Source: Paenibacillus humicus NBRC 102415 (GTDB taxonomy: Bacteria; Bacillota; Bacilli; Paenibacillales; Paenibacillaceae). Taken from it: a stretch of 38,561 bases of DNA. Of the stretch, positions 27,637 to 35,006 are shown piece by piece. The notes beneath the pieces were generated by a model. The model had not been told where the DNA came from and did not search any database. It was given only the letters and a program-made list of their open reading frames with translations. Each line of letters starts with the position of its first letter. Position 1 is the first letter of the stretch. The DNA lies in assembly GCF_004000905.1 (NCBI RefSeq), contig NZ_BIMD01000046.1, forward strand, positions 1 through 38,561, written 5' to 3'. The translations under genes and the position numbers were made by a program.

Positions 27637-28536
27637 TTGGAAACCCGCGATTACCGCCCTTTTATGCTGGAGAGCCTGTCGGAACGGCTGTACCTGTACG
27701 GGCTGCAGGTCAATAACGTCCGGCAAGGATTCACCAGTCTGCGGCATGTGCATCACCGGATGGTGGAAGTGAACCTGGTTCTGGAGGGAGTCCAGGAGGT
27801 CATTGCCGGCAAGGATTCCTTCCTTCAGCATCCGGGAGATTTCGTGCTGATCCATCCGGGGCAGATTCACGAATTCCGCAGCGCGGGCAGCGGCAGCCTC
27901 ACTTATGCCGTGTTCCACCTGCAATGCGATGATCTCGGCCTGACCGAGCTGCTGGAGCGAAAAAACAAAGTCCTGTATTCCGCCGGTTCCAGCCTCGCTC
28001 TCGAGCTTGCGCCTAAAATGGACAGGCTGCTCAACGAAGCTGCGGAACAAGGCTCCCGCCTCGCCGTCCTCGGCGAGGCATGCGCCATGATGGCCGCTGC
28101 GGAGAAATCTCTGCGGCTTGAGCCGGACCGCCAGGATTACGGACGGGAAGCCCTTGCCGGACGGCTGGCGGCCGAAATCGAAGGAGCGCTTGCCCAGGCA
28201 TGGGACGGCGAATCCGGCATGCCCCGGATCGAGACTCTCGCTTCCCGCATCGGCCTCAGCAGCCGCCATGCCGGCAGGCTGTTCCGGGAGGTGTTCCACA
28301 TGTCCCCGGGCCGCTATCTGGCCATGCTCCGCGAGCAGGAGGCGATGCGCCTGCTGGCCGCAACGCCGGCTGCGGTGGAGGAGATCGCGCATGCGGTCGG
28401 TTACCGCGACGTGCAGAGCTTCAGCCGCCCGTTCCGCAAATGGACGGGTCAAAGCCCGTCCGGGTTCCGCCGTGCCGCCGGAGAAGGCGCCGCCCACTAT
28501 TTGACGCCGTTGAGCCGCCGCGGCATGGAGGGATAG
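27637..28536 (+). CDS. AraC-family transcriptional regulator (cupin sensor)
   Basis: 299 residues. N-terminal cupin ligand domain (about 1-130) with HHRMVEVNLVLEG and GDFVLIHPGQIHEF; C-terminal AraC double helix-turn-helix (about 200-285): IETLASRIGLSSRHAGRLFR and VEEIAHAVGYRDVQSFSRPF with FRKWTGQSPSGFR. The start is a TTG at 27637, chosen because AAGGAG lies 9 nt before it and the cupin then starts normally; the frame is open for 41 more codons upstream. Divergent from the GH4 gene, which it most likely regulates in response to that enzyme's sugar. Confidence 0.9.
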   Translation: METRDYRPFMLESLSERLYLYGLQVNNVRQGFTSLRHVHHRMVEVNLVLEGVQEVIAGKDSFLQHPGDFVLIHPGQIHEFRSAGSGSLTYAVFHLQCDDLGLTELLERKNKVLYSAGSSLALELAPKMDRLLNEAAEQGSRLAVLGEACAMMAAAEKSLRLEPDRQDYGREALAGRLAAEIEGALAQAWDGESGMPRIETLASRIGLSSRHAGRLFREVFHMSPGRYLAMLREQEAMRLLAATPAAVEEIAHAVGYRDVQSFSRPFRKWTGQSPSGFRRAAGEGAAHYLTPLSRRGMEG

Positions 28537-28584
28537 GCATCCGGGCAGCCTCCCCGCGCGCAGGCCGGAGCGACGCTTTGGCCG

Positions 28585-28620
28585 AAAAGGGCTTGCAGCT
28601 GTCAGCTGCAAGCCCTTTTT
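28585..28620 (+). terminator. Bidirectional terminator after the AraC-type gene
   Basis: Stem AAAAGGGCTTGCAGC/GCTGCAAGCCCTTTT, loop TGTCA, T run on both strands; also serves the tiny minus-strand gene at 28634. Confidence 0.92.
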
Positions 28621-28633
28621 AAGGATGGAGAAG

Positions 28634-28768
28634 TTATTTATGGATCAGTTTCCTTATCAGCCATATAAGAAGGACAATGAACACTACCAGCACGAGCATG
28701 CCGCTGAACCCGAATCCGCTAAAGATACGAACCCCCCTCTCGTAAGATGATTCACCCTTCCTTCCCAT
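28634..28768 (-). CDS. Possible tiny membrane protein
   Basis: The C-terminal part is a clear single membrane helix, FSGMLVLVVFIVLLIWLI, followed by a short basic tail RKLIHK and a TAA 14 bp before a good bidirectional terminator. Such FGFSG-plus-helix peptides resemble small sporulation membrane proteins of the YjcZ type. The start is unclear: ATG 28768 (44 residues) has GGGAAGGA almost touching it; a GAGAGGGGGG further in has no standard start codon after it. Real coding is likely only for the last 30 residues. Confidence 0.4.
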   Translation of the reverse strand: MGRKGESSYERGVRIFSGFGFSGMLVLVVFIVLLIWLIRKLIHK

Positions 28769-28817
28769 TCCTTCCCGTATAACCCATTTCCTGCTCACAG
28801 GAGAAAATGAGCCCGAC

Positions 28818-28860
28818 AAAAAAACCTCCGCAGCAGCCGCTCGAAGCGGCCGACGGAGGT
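28818..28860 (-). terminator. Terminator of ywhD
   Basis: Minus strand: AACCTCCG/CGGAGGTT outer stem, inner GCCGCT/AGCGGC with loop TCG, then seven T; 20 bp after the stop. Confidence 0.88.
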
Positions 28861-28880
28861 TGGATGAGAAGCCTGGATGC

Positions 28881-29429
28881 TCAGCCTTCCAGCTGTTCCT
28901 TGAGCGCCGCGGGGGAATTCTCCCACCACTCGGCGTTGTTCTCGATCAGCAGCTTTTTGAGCGCCTGCTTGTCGGAAGCCGGCAGCTCCTCCAGCATGAA
29001 CCGGCGCTTGATCGCATAGTCCAGGTTGTTGACATGCTGGGCGAGAATCTTCCAGCCGCGGCGGATTTCCGGATCAACCGTCATCGGACAGGCTGTCGCT
29101 CCCGCGTAGTAGGAGCCCTCGTCGTCGCGGTCGACGGCTACCCACACGATCCAGCACGGACGGCCGTTCGGAACGGCTTCCTTGTCCGTAAGGAATTTGA
29201 TGCCCTTCTCTATCTTGCTCTTCGCATGAATCGCGCCGTTATCGATATAAGCCTCGCCGCCGTCGATGATGACCGAGGATACGCGGCTGAGATCGATCGT
29301 TCCCGCTCCGAAGCCGCGATGCTCCTTGCTGCTCACGACGTTGAGCGACAGCGAGCGCTTGCCCTTGGCCGGCTGCGCCGCTTCTCCCTCCGGGCTGCCC
29401 GGGGATGGCGTTCCTTGATTTTCTTCCAT
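28881..29429 (-). CDS. ywhD: YwhD family protein
   Basis: Conserved Bacillales protein of unknown function. 182 residues. After a 25-residue Glu/Pro/Gly-rich leader the family core runs LSLNVVSSKEHRGFGAGTID, GGEAYIDNGAIHAKSKIEKG, VPNGRPCWIVWVAVDRD, YYAGATACPMTVD, RRGWKILAQHVNNLDYAIKR to the helical C terminus. No signal or membrane segment. AAGGG lies about 8 nt before ATG 29429. In Bacillus ywhD neighbours pbpG-speE; here it is 15 kb away on the other side of accessory genes, so the block has been split. A terminator-like hairpin lies in its leader. Confidence 0.9.
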   Translation of the reverse strand: MEENQGTPSPGSPEGEAAQPAKGKRSLSLNVVSSKEHRGFGAGTIDLSRVSSVIIDGGEAYIDNGAIHAKSKIEKGIKFLTDKEAVPNGRPCWIVWVAVDRDDEGSYYAGATACPMTVDPEIRRGWKILAQHVNNLDYAIKRRFMLEELPASDKQALKKLLIENNAEWWENSPAALKEQLEG

Positions 29430-29473
29430 TGCTGATCCCTTCTTCCGTGTGAATAATGAAGTCCAAAATGGCT

Positions 29474-29510
29474 ATAAAAGCCCGTCAAACCGCTAGCTGG
29501 CGGGACGGGC
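29474..29510 (-). terminator. Hairpin with T tract in the ywhD leader
   Basis: Minus strand: GCCCGTC/GACGGGC arms enclose CCGC/GCGG, followed by TTTTAT. It lies 45-80 nt before the ywhD start and just after a possible -10 TAAAAT (29535-29540), so it may attenuate ywhD or shield it from antisense reading. Confidence 0.45.
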
Positions 29511-29607
29511 CGGGAGTTCGTCCGGATAAATTCCATTTTAGCTAATAATCAGGCAAAAGCAAACATATACATGCCTTAGAAGCTTGTCAACGGGAGGGAA
29601 CCGGTCC

Positions 29608-31587
29608 ATGGCCTCAAGCCGAACTTGCAAAACACTGCTGCTCGCCCTGCTCTTCACGTCATCTCTTCTCGCCCCGTTCCAAGGCAGCGGACATCACGGA
29701 CTTACTTCTTATACATATGCCGCTGCCGCTGCCGGAAATGAACCCGGCGTGGAGCCGGCGGCCGAGAGCTCTCCCGCCCCGGAGCCGGAAGCGGAGCCGC
29801 TGTCCCGAAGAGTGACCAACTACCAGATCCAGGTCAAGCTGAGCGGACGCACGCTGACCGGGACGGAGACGGTCACCTGGAAGAATCCCGGACGGAAAAC
29901 CGTGTCGGACATGTATGTCCATCTGTATCCGAATGCCTTCTTGTCGGATAAAACCACGTTCATGAAGGAATCCGGCGGAAAGCTCCGGGACGACAAGGCG
30001 ACGGCCGGCAGCACCGGCTACATGCGCCTCGACTCCTTCAAGACGGAGGATGGAGAGAGCCTCCTGCCTCGGGTCCACTATGTTCAGCCGGACGACGGCA
30101 ACAAGGACGACTACACGCTGGCCAAGCTCAAGCTGCCGCAGCCGGTCGCTCCGGGCGAGGAGGTCACGCTCCAGATCGGCTTCACCGTCGGGCTTCCCGA
30201 GGTGTTCGCCCGCATGGGCTATTCGGGGGATTTCACGATGGCGGGGCAGTGGTTCCCCAAGATCGCGGCCTACAACACGACCAGCACCGGCACGCGCAGC
30301 GCGGAAGGCTGGAACGTGCACCAATACCACGGCAACTCGGAATTCTACAGCGACTTCGGCGTGTATTCCGTCAAGATCGAAGTTCCCGTCGGCTACAAAG
30401 TCGCTGCCACCGGCGTCCAGACGAAGCTCGAAGCGGCCAAGGGAGGACAGCAATATACGTTCTATGCCGAGGACGTGCATGACTTCGGCTGGTCCGCCTC
30501 GCCCGATTTCCTTTACAGCGAGGAGCCTTTCTCCGCTCCCGGCGTTCCCGGAGTCCGCATCAAGCTCTATCTCGACCCGCTGCACAAGGAGCAGAAAGAG
30601 CGTTACATGCACGCCGCCAAATCGGCCCTGGCCAAATACGCCCAGTGGTACGGCAGCTACCCGTACAGCACTCTCTCCATCGTCGTTCCTCCCAAAGGGG
30701 CCAATGGCGCCGGCGGCATGGAATATCCGACGCTCGTGACCGCATTCGCCGCCGAGACGGACAATCCCGGCTACAGTCTGGAGCGGACGGTCGTGCATGA
30801 GATCGGCCATCAGTACTGGTACGGCATGGTCGCCTCCAACGAGTTCGAGGAAGCCTGGCTGGACGAAGGCTTCACCTCCTACTCCGAGGACAAGGTCATG
30901 GAAAGCGAATACGGAGTGGAGCCCCGCACGGCGCTGGAAGCGAGCTACGTCACCGATCCGGCCCCGCTCAAGCTGCTTTCCTGGTCGTTCGGCTCGCACA
31001 GCCGGTATGCGGACAATGTCTACAGCCGCGCCAAGCTGGTGCTGACCGGCATCGAGAACCGGGTCGGCACAAACATCATGAGCAAGATCATGCGGACCTA
31101 TTTCAACCAATATAAATTCAAGCATCCGACCACGGCGGACTTCAAGAAAGTCGTCGAGCAGGTCAGCAAGCAGAACTGGGACGACTACTTCAGCCAGTTC
31201 GTGTACGGAGGCGAGATGGCCGACTATTCAGTCGCCTCCATCCGCGTCTCCAAGGCAGCGGACTCCGGCGCCTCCAAAATGTACGAGTCCGACGTACTCG
31301 TCAAGCGGGGCGGCGGCGTCTACGGTCCGGTTCCGGTCACCTTCAAGTTCGCCGACGGCTCTACGGCCTCCCGCACCTGGGACGGGGTGGAATCGGATAT
31401 GCTCTACAAGCTGACCGCTCCCTCCCCGCTGCTCTGGGCCGCGGTCGATCCGGACCGCACCAACGTACTGGACAACCGGCAGATGAACAACTTCCTGAAG
31501 GCCGAGGCTCCCCGCAAGCAGGAGGTCCGGATCAGCCTCGGCATCGTGAAGTTGCTGGAATGGATTGCGGGAGCGTTCGCCTGGTAG
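29608..31587 (+). CDS. Exported M1-family zinc metallopeptidase
   Basis: 659 residues. Signal peptide about 1-24 (KTLLLALLFTSSLLAPF), then an Ala/Pro/Glu-rich stretch to 65 and the M1 beta-sandwich. Zinc site: H397-E398-I-G-H401 and E420 (LDEGF); the GAMEN-type substrate loop reads GGMEY (about 371-375). C-terminal beta domain after 540 (VLVKRGGGVYGPVPVTFKFA). No wall anchor or membrane helix is visible at the end. M1 enzymes are mostly aminopeptidases. GGGAGGG lies 9 nt before ATG 29608. The next gene starts 27 bp downstream on the same strand and is probably cotranscribed. Confidence 0.92.
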   Translation: MASSRTCKTLLLALLFTSSLLAPFQGSGHHGLTSYTYAAAAAGNEPGVEPAAESSPAPEPEAEPLSRRVTNYQIQVKLSGRTLTGTETVTWKNPGRKTVSDMYVHLYPNAFLSDKTTFMKESGGKLRDDKATAGSTGYMRLDSFKTEDGESLLPRVHYVQPDDGNKDDYTLAKLKLPQPVAPGEEVTLQIGFTVGLPEVFARMGYSGDFTMAGQWFPKIAAYNTTSTGTRSAEGWNVHQYHGNSEFYSDFGVYSVKIEVPVGYKVAATGVQTKLEAAKGGQQYTFYAEDVHDFGWSASPDFLYSEEPFSAPGVPGVRIKLYLDPLHKEQKERYMHAAKSALAKYAQWYGSYPYSTLSIVVPPKGANGAGGMEYPTLVTAFAAETDNPGYSLERTVVHEIGHQYWYGMVASNEFEEAWLDEGFTSYSEDKVMESEYGVEPRTALEASYVTDPAPLKLLSWSFGSHSRYADNVYSRAKLVLTGIENRVGTNIMSKIMRTYFNQYKFKHPTTADFKKVVEQVSKQNWDDYFSQFVYGGEMADYSVASIRVSKAADSGASKMYESDVLVKRGGGVYGPVPVTFKFADGSTASRTWDGVESDMLYKLTAPSPLLWAAVDPDRTNVLDNRQMNNFLKAEAPRKQEVRISLGIVKLLEWIAGAFAW

Positions 31588-31614
31588 CGGCCCGAAGAGA
31601 GGAGAGTCTCAAAC

Positions 31615-32445
31615 GTGTCTACTTATCTCAAGCAAGGGTGGCGCCTGACGATCAAACATCTGCCTGTGGCCGTCGCCCTGTTCCTGTACCGGTTGTTGTG
31701 GGGATTTTTCCTCTACCGTTATGTCGACTCCATTATCGGACCGCTGCTTCGGCGGTATCCCGGAGCGAACGAGCCTTCGCAAGGGGCGGATGCCTTGTTC
31801 TGGGCGGAAGCCCAGTTCCGGCTCATGAAGACCGATCTCGCCCAGCCGTTCCTGTGGACGCTGGCCGCCCTGCTCCTCTCCCGCATGATCGTCACGCCGC
31901 TCATCAATGCCGGCCTGTTCTATTCCATCCACCATGCGGCGGCGGGACATGAAGGCGGCACCCTATTCCTTCAGGGCATGCGCAAGGCATGGAAGCCGGT
32001 CCTCCTTCTCTATTGGGCGGAAACGCTTCTTGCCGCCGCTCCTCTCTGGTGGCTGGGCTCCCGGGCGTGGGATGTAGTCAGGAACGGCTCCTCTCTGCAG
32101 GAAATCGCCGTCAGCATCTTGCCTTGGGCGGCAGCGTGGCTGCTGTGGATCGGGATTCTGCATCTGCTCAGCCTCTCCCTCCAGTTCGGAGCGGTATCCA
32201 GGCTCAAAGTTTCGGCGTCCGTGTCGGGCGCCTGCAGACGGCTGCTCCCTATGGCGGGCCTCAGCCTGATCCTGCTCCTCTTCTCCGGCGTCATCGGGGC
32301 CGGCTTCAGCGCCGCAGCGATGGGATGGGCCGGATTGGCCGCCCTCGTCATCCAGCAAGCCTATCATCTGGTCCGCACGCTGCTCGACTTGTGGCTGCTG
32401 ACATCACAGTACGCTTGCTGGGAGGATTCGCGTCACATTAGTTGA
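31615..32445 (+). CDS. Polytopic membrane protein, function unknown
   Basis: 276 residues, about six hydrophobic helices (for example VAVALFLYRLLWGFFLYRYV, LWTLAALLLSRMIVTPLI, PWAAAWLLWIGILHLLS, MAGLSLILLLFSGVIGAG). No recognised family motif and no charged catalytic pattern. Starts at GTG 31615 with AGGAGAG about 10 nt upstream, 27 bp after the M1 peptidase, suggesting a shared role at the membrane. Its TGA lies inside the -35 hexamer of the next promoter (TTGACA), so the two units abut. Confidence 0.8.
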   Translation: MSTYLKQGWRLTIKHLPVAVALFLYRLLWGFFLYRYVDSIIGPLLRRYPGANEPSQGADALFWAEAQFRLMKTDLAQPFLWTLAALLLSRMIVTPLINAGLFYSIHHAAAGHEGGTLFLQGMRKAWKPVLLLYWAETLLAAAPLWWLGSRAWDVVRNGSSLQEIAVSILPWAAAWLLWIGILHLLSLSLQFGAVSRLKVSASVSGACRRLLPMAGLSLILLLFSGVIGAGFSAAAMGWAGLAALVIQQAYHLVRTLLDLWLLTSQYACWEDSRHIS

Positions 32446-32470
32446 CAAAGCGATAATTCCATCGTACAAT
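32442..32470 (+). promoter_or_regulatory. Strong sigma-A promoter for the leader and small gene at 32796
   Basis: Consensus TTGACA, exact 17-bp spacer, TACAAT. Predicted start near 32477, about 320 nt before the next start codon. Confidence 0.8.
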
Positions 32471-32476
32471 TGTGAA

Positions 32477-32795
32477 AATTCTCTGACAATTAGGACTTGT
32501 TTTCAAAGAGCGCCTGCCGGTTTAATAACTTCTCAGGCAATCGGGAATCCTATCGTTCCGCTCGATTCACAGATATCGAATCCCGGCGTTCGGCAGACTG
32601 ACGGGCTCCCGCTCCCCATCCGCTGTCTGCCTCCGGATGTGACGGGCATCGACAGATGCAAGCGATGAAAACAACGAATGGGCATGCTGTAAGCGCAGTT
32701 TACCGCACACACAATCGCCGGCTCTCTCGGAGCCGCCCCCATACATCGAACAGCAGAATAGAGAAAATAATCAAACCAGAGAGGAAAATCGAACG
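32477..32795 (+). other. Long structured leader or small RNA of unknown kind
   Basis: No gene is evident in these 320 bases despite the strong promoter. Visible hairpins: GGCAGAC/GTCTGCC with an inner CGGG/CCCG-type pairing (about 32592-32633), GCATC/GATGC (about 32648-32662) and CGGCTC/GAGCCG (about 32719-32735). None matches a riboswitch class I know and no T run ends it before the small gene. Confidence 0.4.
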
Positions 32796-33035
32796 ATGAC
32801 CGAACAAATTCAAGCTTATTATGAAGAGCTCCACCAATCCACCGCCGAGCTGCTTTACCGTTTTGAGCATTACGACCTGAACCCCAACGCCGGCAAGGCC
32901 CTTGAGGCGATCAGCAGCGAACACGCCCGGCTCAGCCCGGATGCCGGCAGCCTGCAGGAGGAAGCCCTGATGAAGCTGGTCGGAATGAGATCCCGGCTGC
33001 TTACCCTGATGGAAGACGTCCTTTATACCGTTTGA
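32796..33035 (+). CDS. Small helical protein of unknown function (79 residues)
   Basis: 79 residues, hydrophilic, predicted all alpha-helix (EQIQAYYEELHQSTAELLYR, SLQEEALMKLVGMRSRLLTL). No cysteine, no signal or membrane segment. GAGAGGA lies about 12 nt before ATG 32796, a long spacing. It is bracketed by a strong promoter with a 320-nt leader and by a strong terminator, so it is a stand-alone unit. I do not recognise a family. Confidence 0.65.
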   Translation: MTEQIQAYYEELHQSTAELLYRFEHYDLNPNAGKALEAISSEHARLSPDAGSLQEEALMKLVGMRSRLLTLMEDVLYTV

Positions 33036-33054
33036 TCCAGCCGCGGAATCAGGC

Positions 33055-33092
33055 AAGCCCCGCCTTCTCATGGAGAAGGCGGGGCTTTTTTT
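33055..33092 (+). terminator. Terminator of the small gene at 32796
   Basis: Perfect 15-bp stem AAGCCCCGCCTTCTC/GAGAAGGCGGGGCTT (last pairs into the T run), loop ATG, seven T. Confidence 0.93.
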
Positions 33093-33285
33093 GGACTTGC
33101 AGGCCACGGCGCAGAAATCGGGACGAGTCGCCAATATCATCTGCTGCGGGGAGAATAGCTCCCCTATAAACAGCGATGTAAACGCTGTCCTCATCCCTTT
33201 GAAACATGAGAATTATTAGAAAATGTCGTTTTCGGAAGGAGAAGCGGCGAAAAGCAAGAATATGTCTTCCAGTATCATTCAAAAT

Positions 33286-33421
33286 GCCGAATTCCGTTGA
33301 ACATGGAAACGGGGGAACCACTTTCCGGGTGAATTGATTTTGGGCGTCGCCAGTCATTCTCACGCATGCCGCAGGAATCATAGGGAACCTTCAACCGAAC
33401 CCCACAGCTAACCTCGTAGGC
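33286..33421 (+). ncRNA. c-di-AMP riboswitch (ydaO/yuaA leader)
   Basis: The conserved blocks of the ydaO-yuaA class occur in order: GCCGAATTCCG opening the closing helix, GGGGGAACCA, CGGGTGAAT, GGGAACCTTCAACCGAACCC, and ACAGCTAACCTCGTAGGC closing it. The helix ends four bases before the ribosome binding site (GGAAGGAG) of a secreted NlpC/P60 hydrolase, the classic target of this riboswitch; the tight spacing suggests control of translation start, unless part of the P1 helix competes with a terminator I cannot see. In this class high c-di-AMP turns the gene off. Confidence 0.9.
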
Positions 33422-33442
33422 TCTGGAAGGAGCAACTCAAGC

Positions 33443-33946
33443 TTGAAGAAGAAAGCAGCAAGCCTCATCCTCGGAATTTCTCTGCTGTTCACTGCAGGCG
33501 TAGGCAGCGCAGCGGCTGATTCCAAAATGGACGGTGTCATCAGCGATCTCGTCGGCACGCCGTACAAGACGGCCGGAACGACGACGAGCGGATTCGACTG
33601 CTCCGGATTCACGTCCTATGTATTCAAGCAATTCAAGATCTCCCTGCCGCATTCTTCCGCTTCCCAAGCAGGCTTGGGCAAGAAAGTCGCGAAGGCCGAT
33701 CTCAAGGCGGGCGACCTCGTGTTCTTCAATACGAGCGGCCGCGGCGTCTCGCATGTCGGAATCTATGTCGGGGACGGCAAGTTCGCCCACTCCTCGTCGA
33801 GCAAAGGCGTCATGATCAGCAGCCTGAGCGATTCCTACTATACGAAGCGTTACGTGTCCGCACGCCGGATCATGGACGACACCAAGTACGAAAAATACGC
33901 CGACGATCCAGCCGATACGGTTGACGGCAGTCCCGATGTGGACTAG
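33443..33946 (+). CDS. Secreted NlpC/P60 peptidoglycan endopeptidase
   Basis: 167 residues. Signal peptide 1-25 (KKKAASLILGISLLFTAGV, cleavage near GSAAA). The mature chain is only the NlpC/P60 domain: C53 in SGFDCSGF, H104 in SHVGIYVGDG and H116 in KFAHSSS form the Cys-His-His catalytic site. There is no SH3, LysM or other wall-binding module. It cleaves D-gamma-glutamyl-meso-DAP bonds in related enzymes. Start TTG 33443 with AAGGAG 10 nt upstream. Preceded by a c-di-AMP riboswitch, tying wall opening to turgor and potassium status. Acidic C-terminal tail (DDPADTVDGSPDVD). Confidence 0.95.
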   Translation: MKKKAASLILGISLLFTAGVGSAAADSKMDGVISDLVGTPYKTAGTTTSGFDCSGFTSYVFKQFKISLPHSSASQAGLGKKVAKADLKAGDLVFFNTSGRGVSHVGIYVGDGKFAHSSSSKGVMISSLSDSYYTKRYVSARRIMDDTKYEKYADDPADTVDGSPDVD

Positions 33947-33975
33947 CCTGTCCTGAATCCGGATCCCCCCTTGCG

Positions 33976-34029
33976 CAAACCGCAGCAGCCGGCCCTTCGG
34001 GGCGGCTGCCAGCGGTTTGTTTGCTTTTT
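33976..34029 (+). terminator. Terminator of the NlpC/P60 gene
   Basis: CAAACCGC/GCGGTTTG and GCAGCC/GGCTGC helices with a small internal loop, TTCG tetraloop on GCCC/GGGC, then TTTGCTTTTT. Confidence 0.85.
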
Positions 34030-34193
34030 GGACTTGTCGGCGCCAAGGCGGCTGCAATTTCCAGCCCATTCCTTTCCTTACCCCCGCTGATCCAGCTGGA
34101 AACGGATTCCATGCCGATCCGCCGTTTCCTGAAGCTTTTTTTCCTTTCCGCTCGTATAAGCTTGAACAATGCGAACGAGCAAAGGAGACCTTC

Positions 34194-34853
34194 ATGCAGC
34201 AAAGCCCTATGACGGGCGGACAAAAGGGCCGCAGCCCCAAGTCCGCAGGCCGGACTCAGACCCGGCGCAGAAACGGCCTCGGCTGCCTGCTGCTGGCCGT
34301 AGGACTTGTACTGGCAGCCGCAGCCCTGTTCAAGCTGGAGAAGCCGCGCCTGTTCGACCGGGTCGTCCCTCCGGGACTATACCGGGAGGTGCCTCCCGTA
34401 ACGCAGCTGCATCCGGTGCTCGACCGGAAAAAGGACGAGCTTATCTCGCTGGCTGCCGCCAAAGGCATCAAAGTCGTCATCACCGACGGCTTCCGCAGCT
34501 CGGCGGAGCAGGATGTCCTGTACAGCAAAGGCCGGGATGGCGGAGGCTCCATCGTTACCCATGCCCGCGGCGGAGAATCCTACCACAACTACGGTCTGGC
34601 GATCGACTTCGCTCTCAAGGACCGCACAGGCGATATTATCTGGGATATGGAATACGACGGAAACAAGAACGGCAAAGCCGACTGGCTGGAGGTCGTAGCG
34701 ATCGCCAAGAGTCTCGGCTTCACATGGGGCGGCGACTGGCCCCAGTTCCCGGACAATCCCCATCTGCAAATGGATTTCGGCTATTCGATCTGGGAGCTGA
34801 AAAACGGAAATCGCCCTCCGGAGGATGGAAACGCGGGCGAGGAGAAGAACTAG
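34194..34853 (+). CDS. Membrane-anchored M15 peptidoglycan peptidase (VanY/CwlK-like)
   Basis: 219 residues. Basic N terminus, one membrane helix at about 29-46, then a zinc M15 domain: S129-H131 to D138 in YHNYGLAIDF (HxxxxxxD) and H190 in NPHLQM supply the metal ligands; GFRS (99-102) and WGGDWPQFPDNPHLQ are typical of the L-alanyl-D-glutamate/D-Ala-D-Ala peptidase branch. An EF-hand-like loop DGNKNGKADWLE (155-166) has acidic or Asn ligands at positions 1, 3, 5 and Glu at 12. ATG 34194 has GGAG 7 nt upstream. Own terminator downstream. Likely trims wall peptides outside the membrane. Confidence 0.92.
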   Translation: MQQSPMTGGQKGRSPKSAGRTQTRRRNGLGCLLLAVGLVLAAAALFKLEKPRLFDRVVPPGLYREVPPVTQLHPVLDRKKDELISLAAAKGIKVVITDGFRSSAEQDVLYSKGRDGGGSIVTHARGGESYHNYGLAIDFALKDRTGDIIWDMEYDGNKNGKADWLEVVAIAKSLGFTWGGDWPQFPDNPHLQMDFGYSIWELKNGNRPPEDGNAGEEKN

Positions 34854-34874
34854 CAGCCGAATGGATGCATGCAT

Positions 34875-34912
34875 GAAAACGCCTTGCGGCTTCGCAGGCG
34901 TTTTCTTCATTT
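34875..34912 (+). terminator. Terminator of the M15 gene
   Basis: GAAAACGCC/GGCGTTTTC with inner TGCG/CGCA, loop GCTT, then TTCTTCATTTT. It ends where the PhoP-box repeats begin. Confidence 0.75.
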
Positions 34913-34949
34913 TACCAATTATTCATAAATCGTTAGCACCTGCTTAATC
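34911..34949 (+). promoter_or_regulatory. PhoP box: four direct repeats upstream of alkaline phosphatase
   Basis: TTTACC, TTCATA, TTAGCA and TTAATC start at 34911, 34922, 34933 and 34944: exact 11-bp spacing (6 + 5) four times over. Against the Bacillus PhoP consensus TT(A/C/T)A(C/T)A they match 21 of 24 positions. They lie 60-95 bp before the phosphatase start. No strong -10 is seen (TACGCT at about 34960 is the best), as expected for an activated promoter. Confidence 0.75.
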
Positions 34950-35006
34950 ATTCTCTCTTACGCTGTGGAAGTGCATTCATTTCTAGTAGCGGAGGGGTTT
35001 GGGGAG

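Noticed and set aside
28769-28819. N-terminal extension of the tiny membrane protein to a TTG at 28819
   Set aside because: That TTG is made by the T run of the ywhD terminator, so it would rarely be transcribed and its apparent ribosome site is part of the hairpin.
32700-33194. Minus-strand frame with a hydrophobic C terminus opposite the small gene at 32796
   Set aside because: It crosses a strong terminator and a consensus-flanked plus gene and has no ribosome site; hydrophobicity comes from antisense of AT-rich leader.
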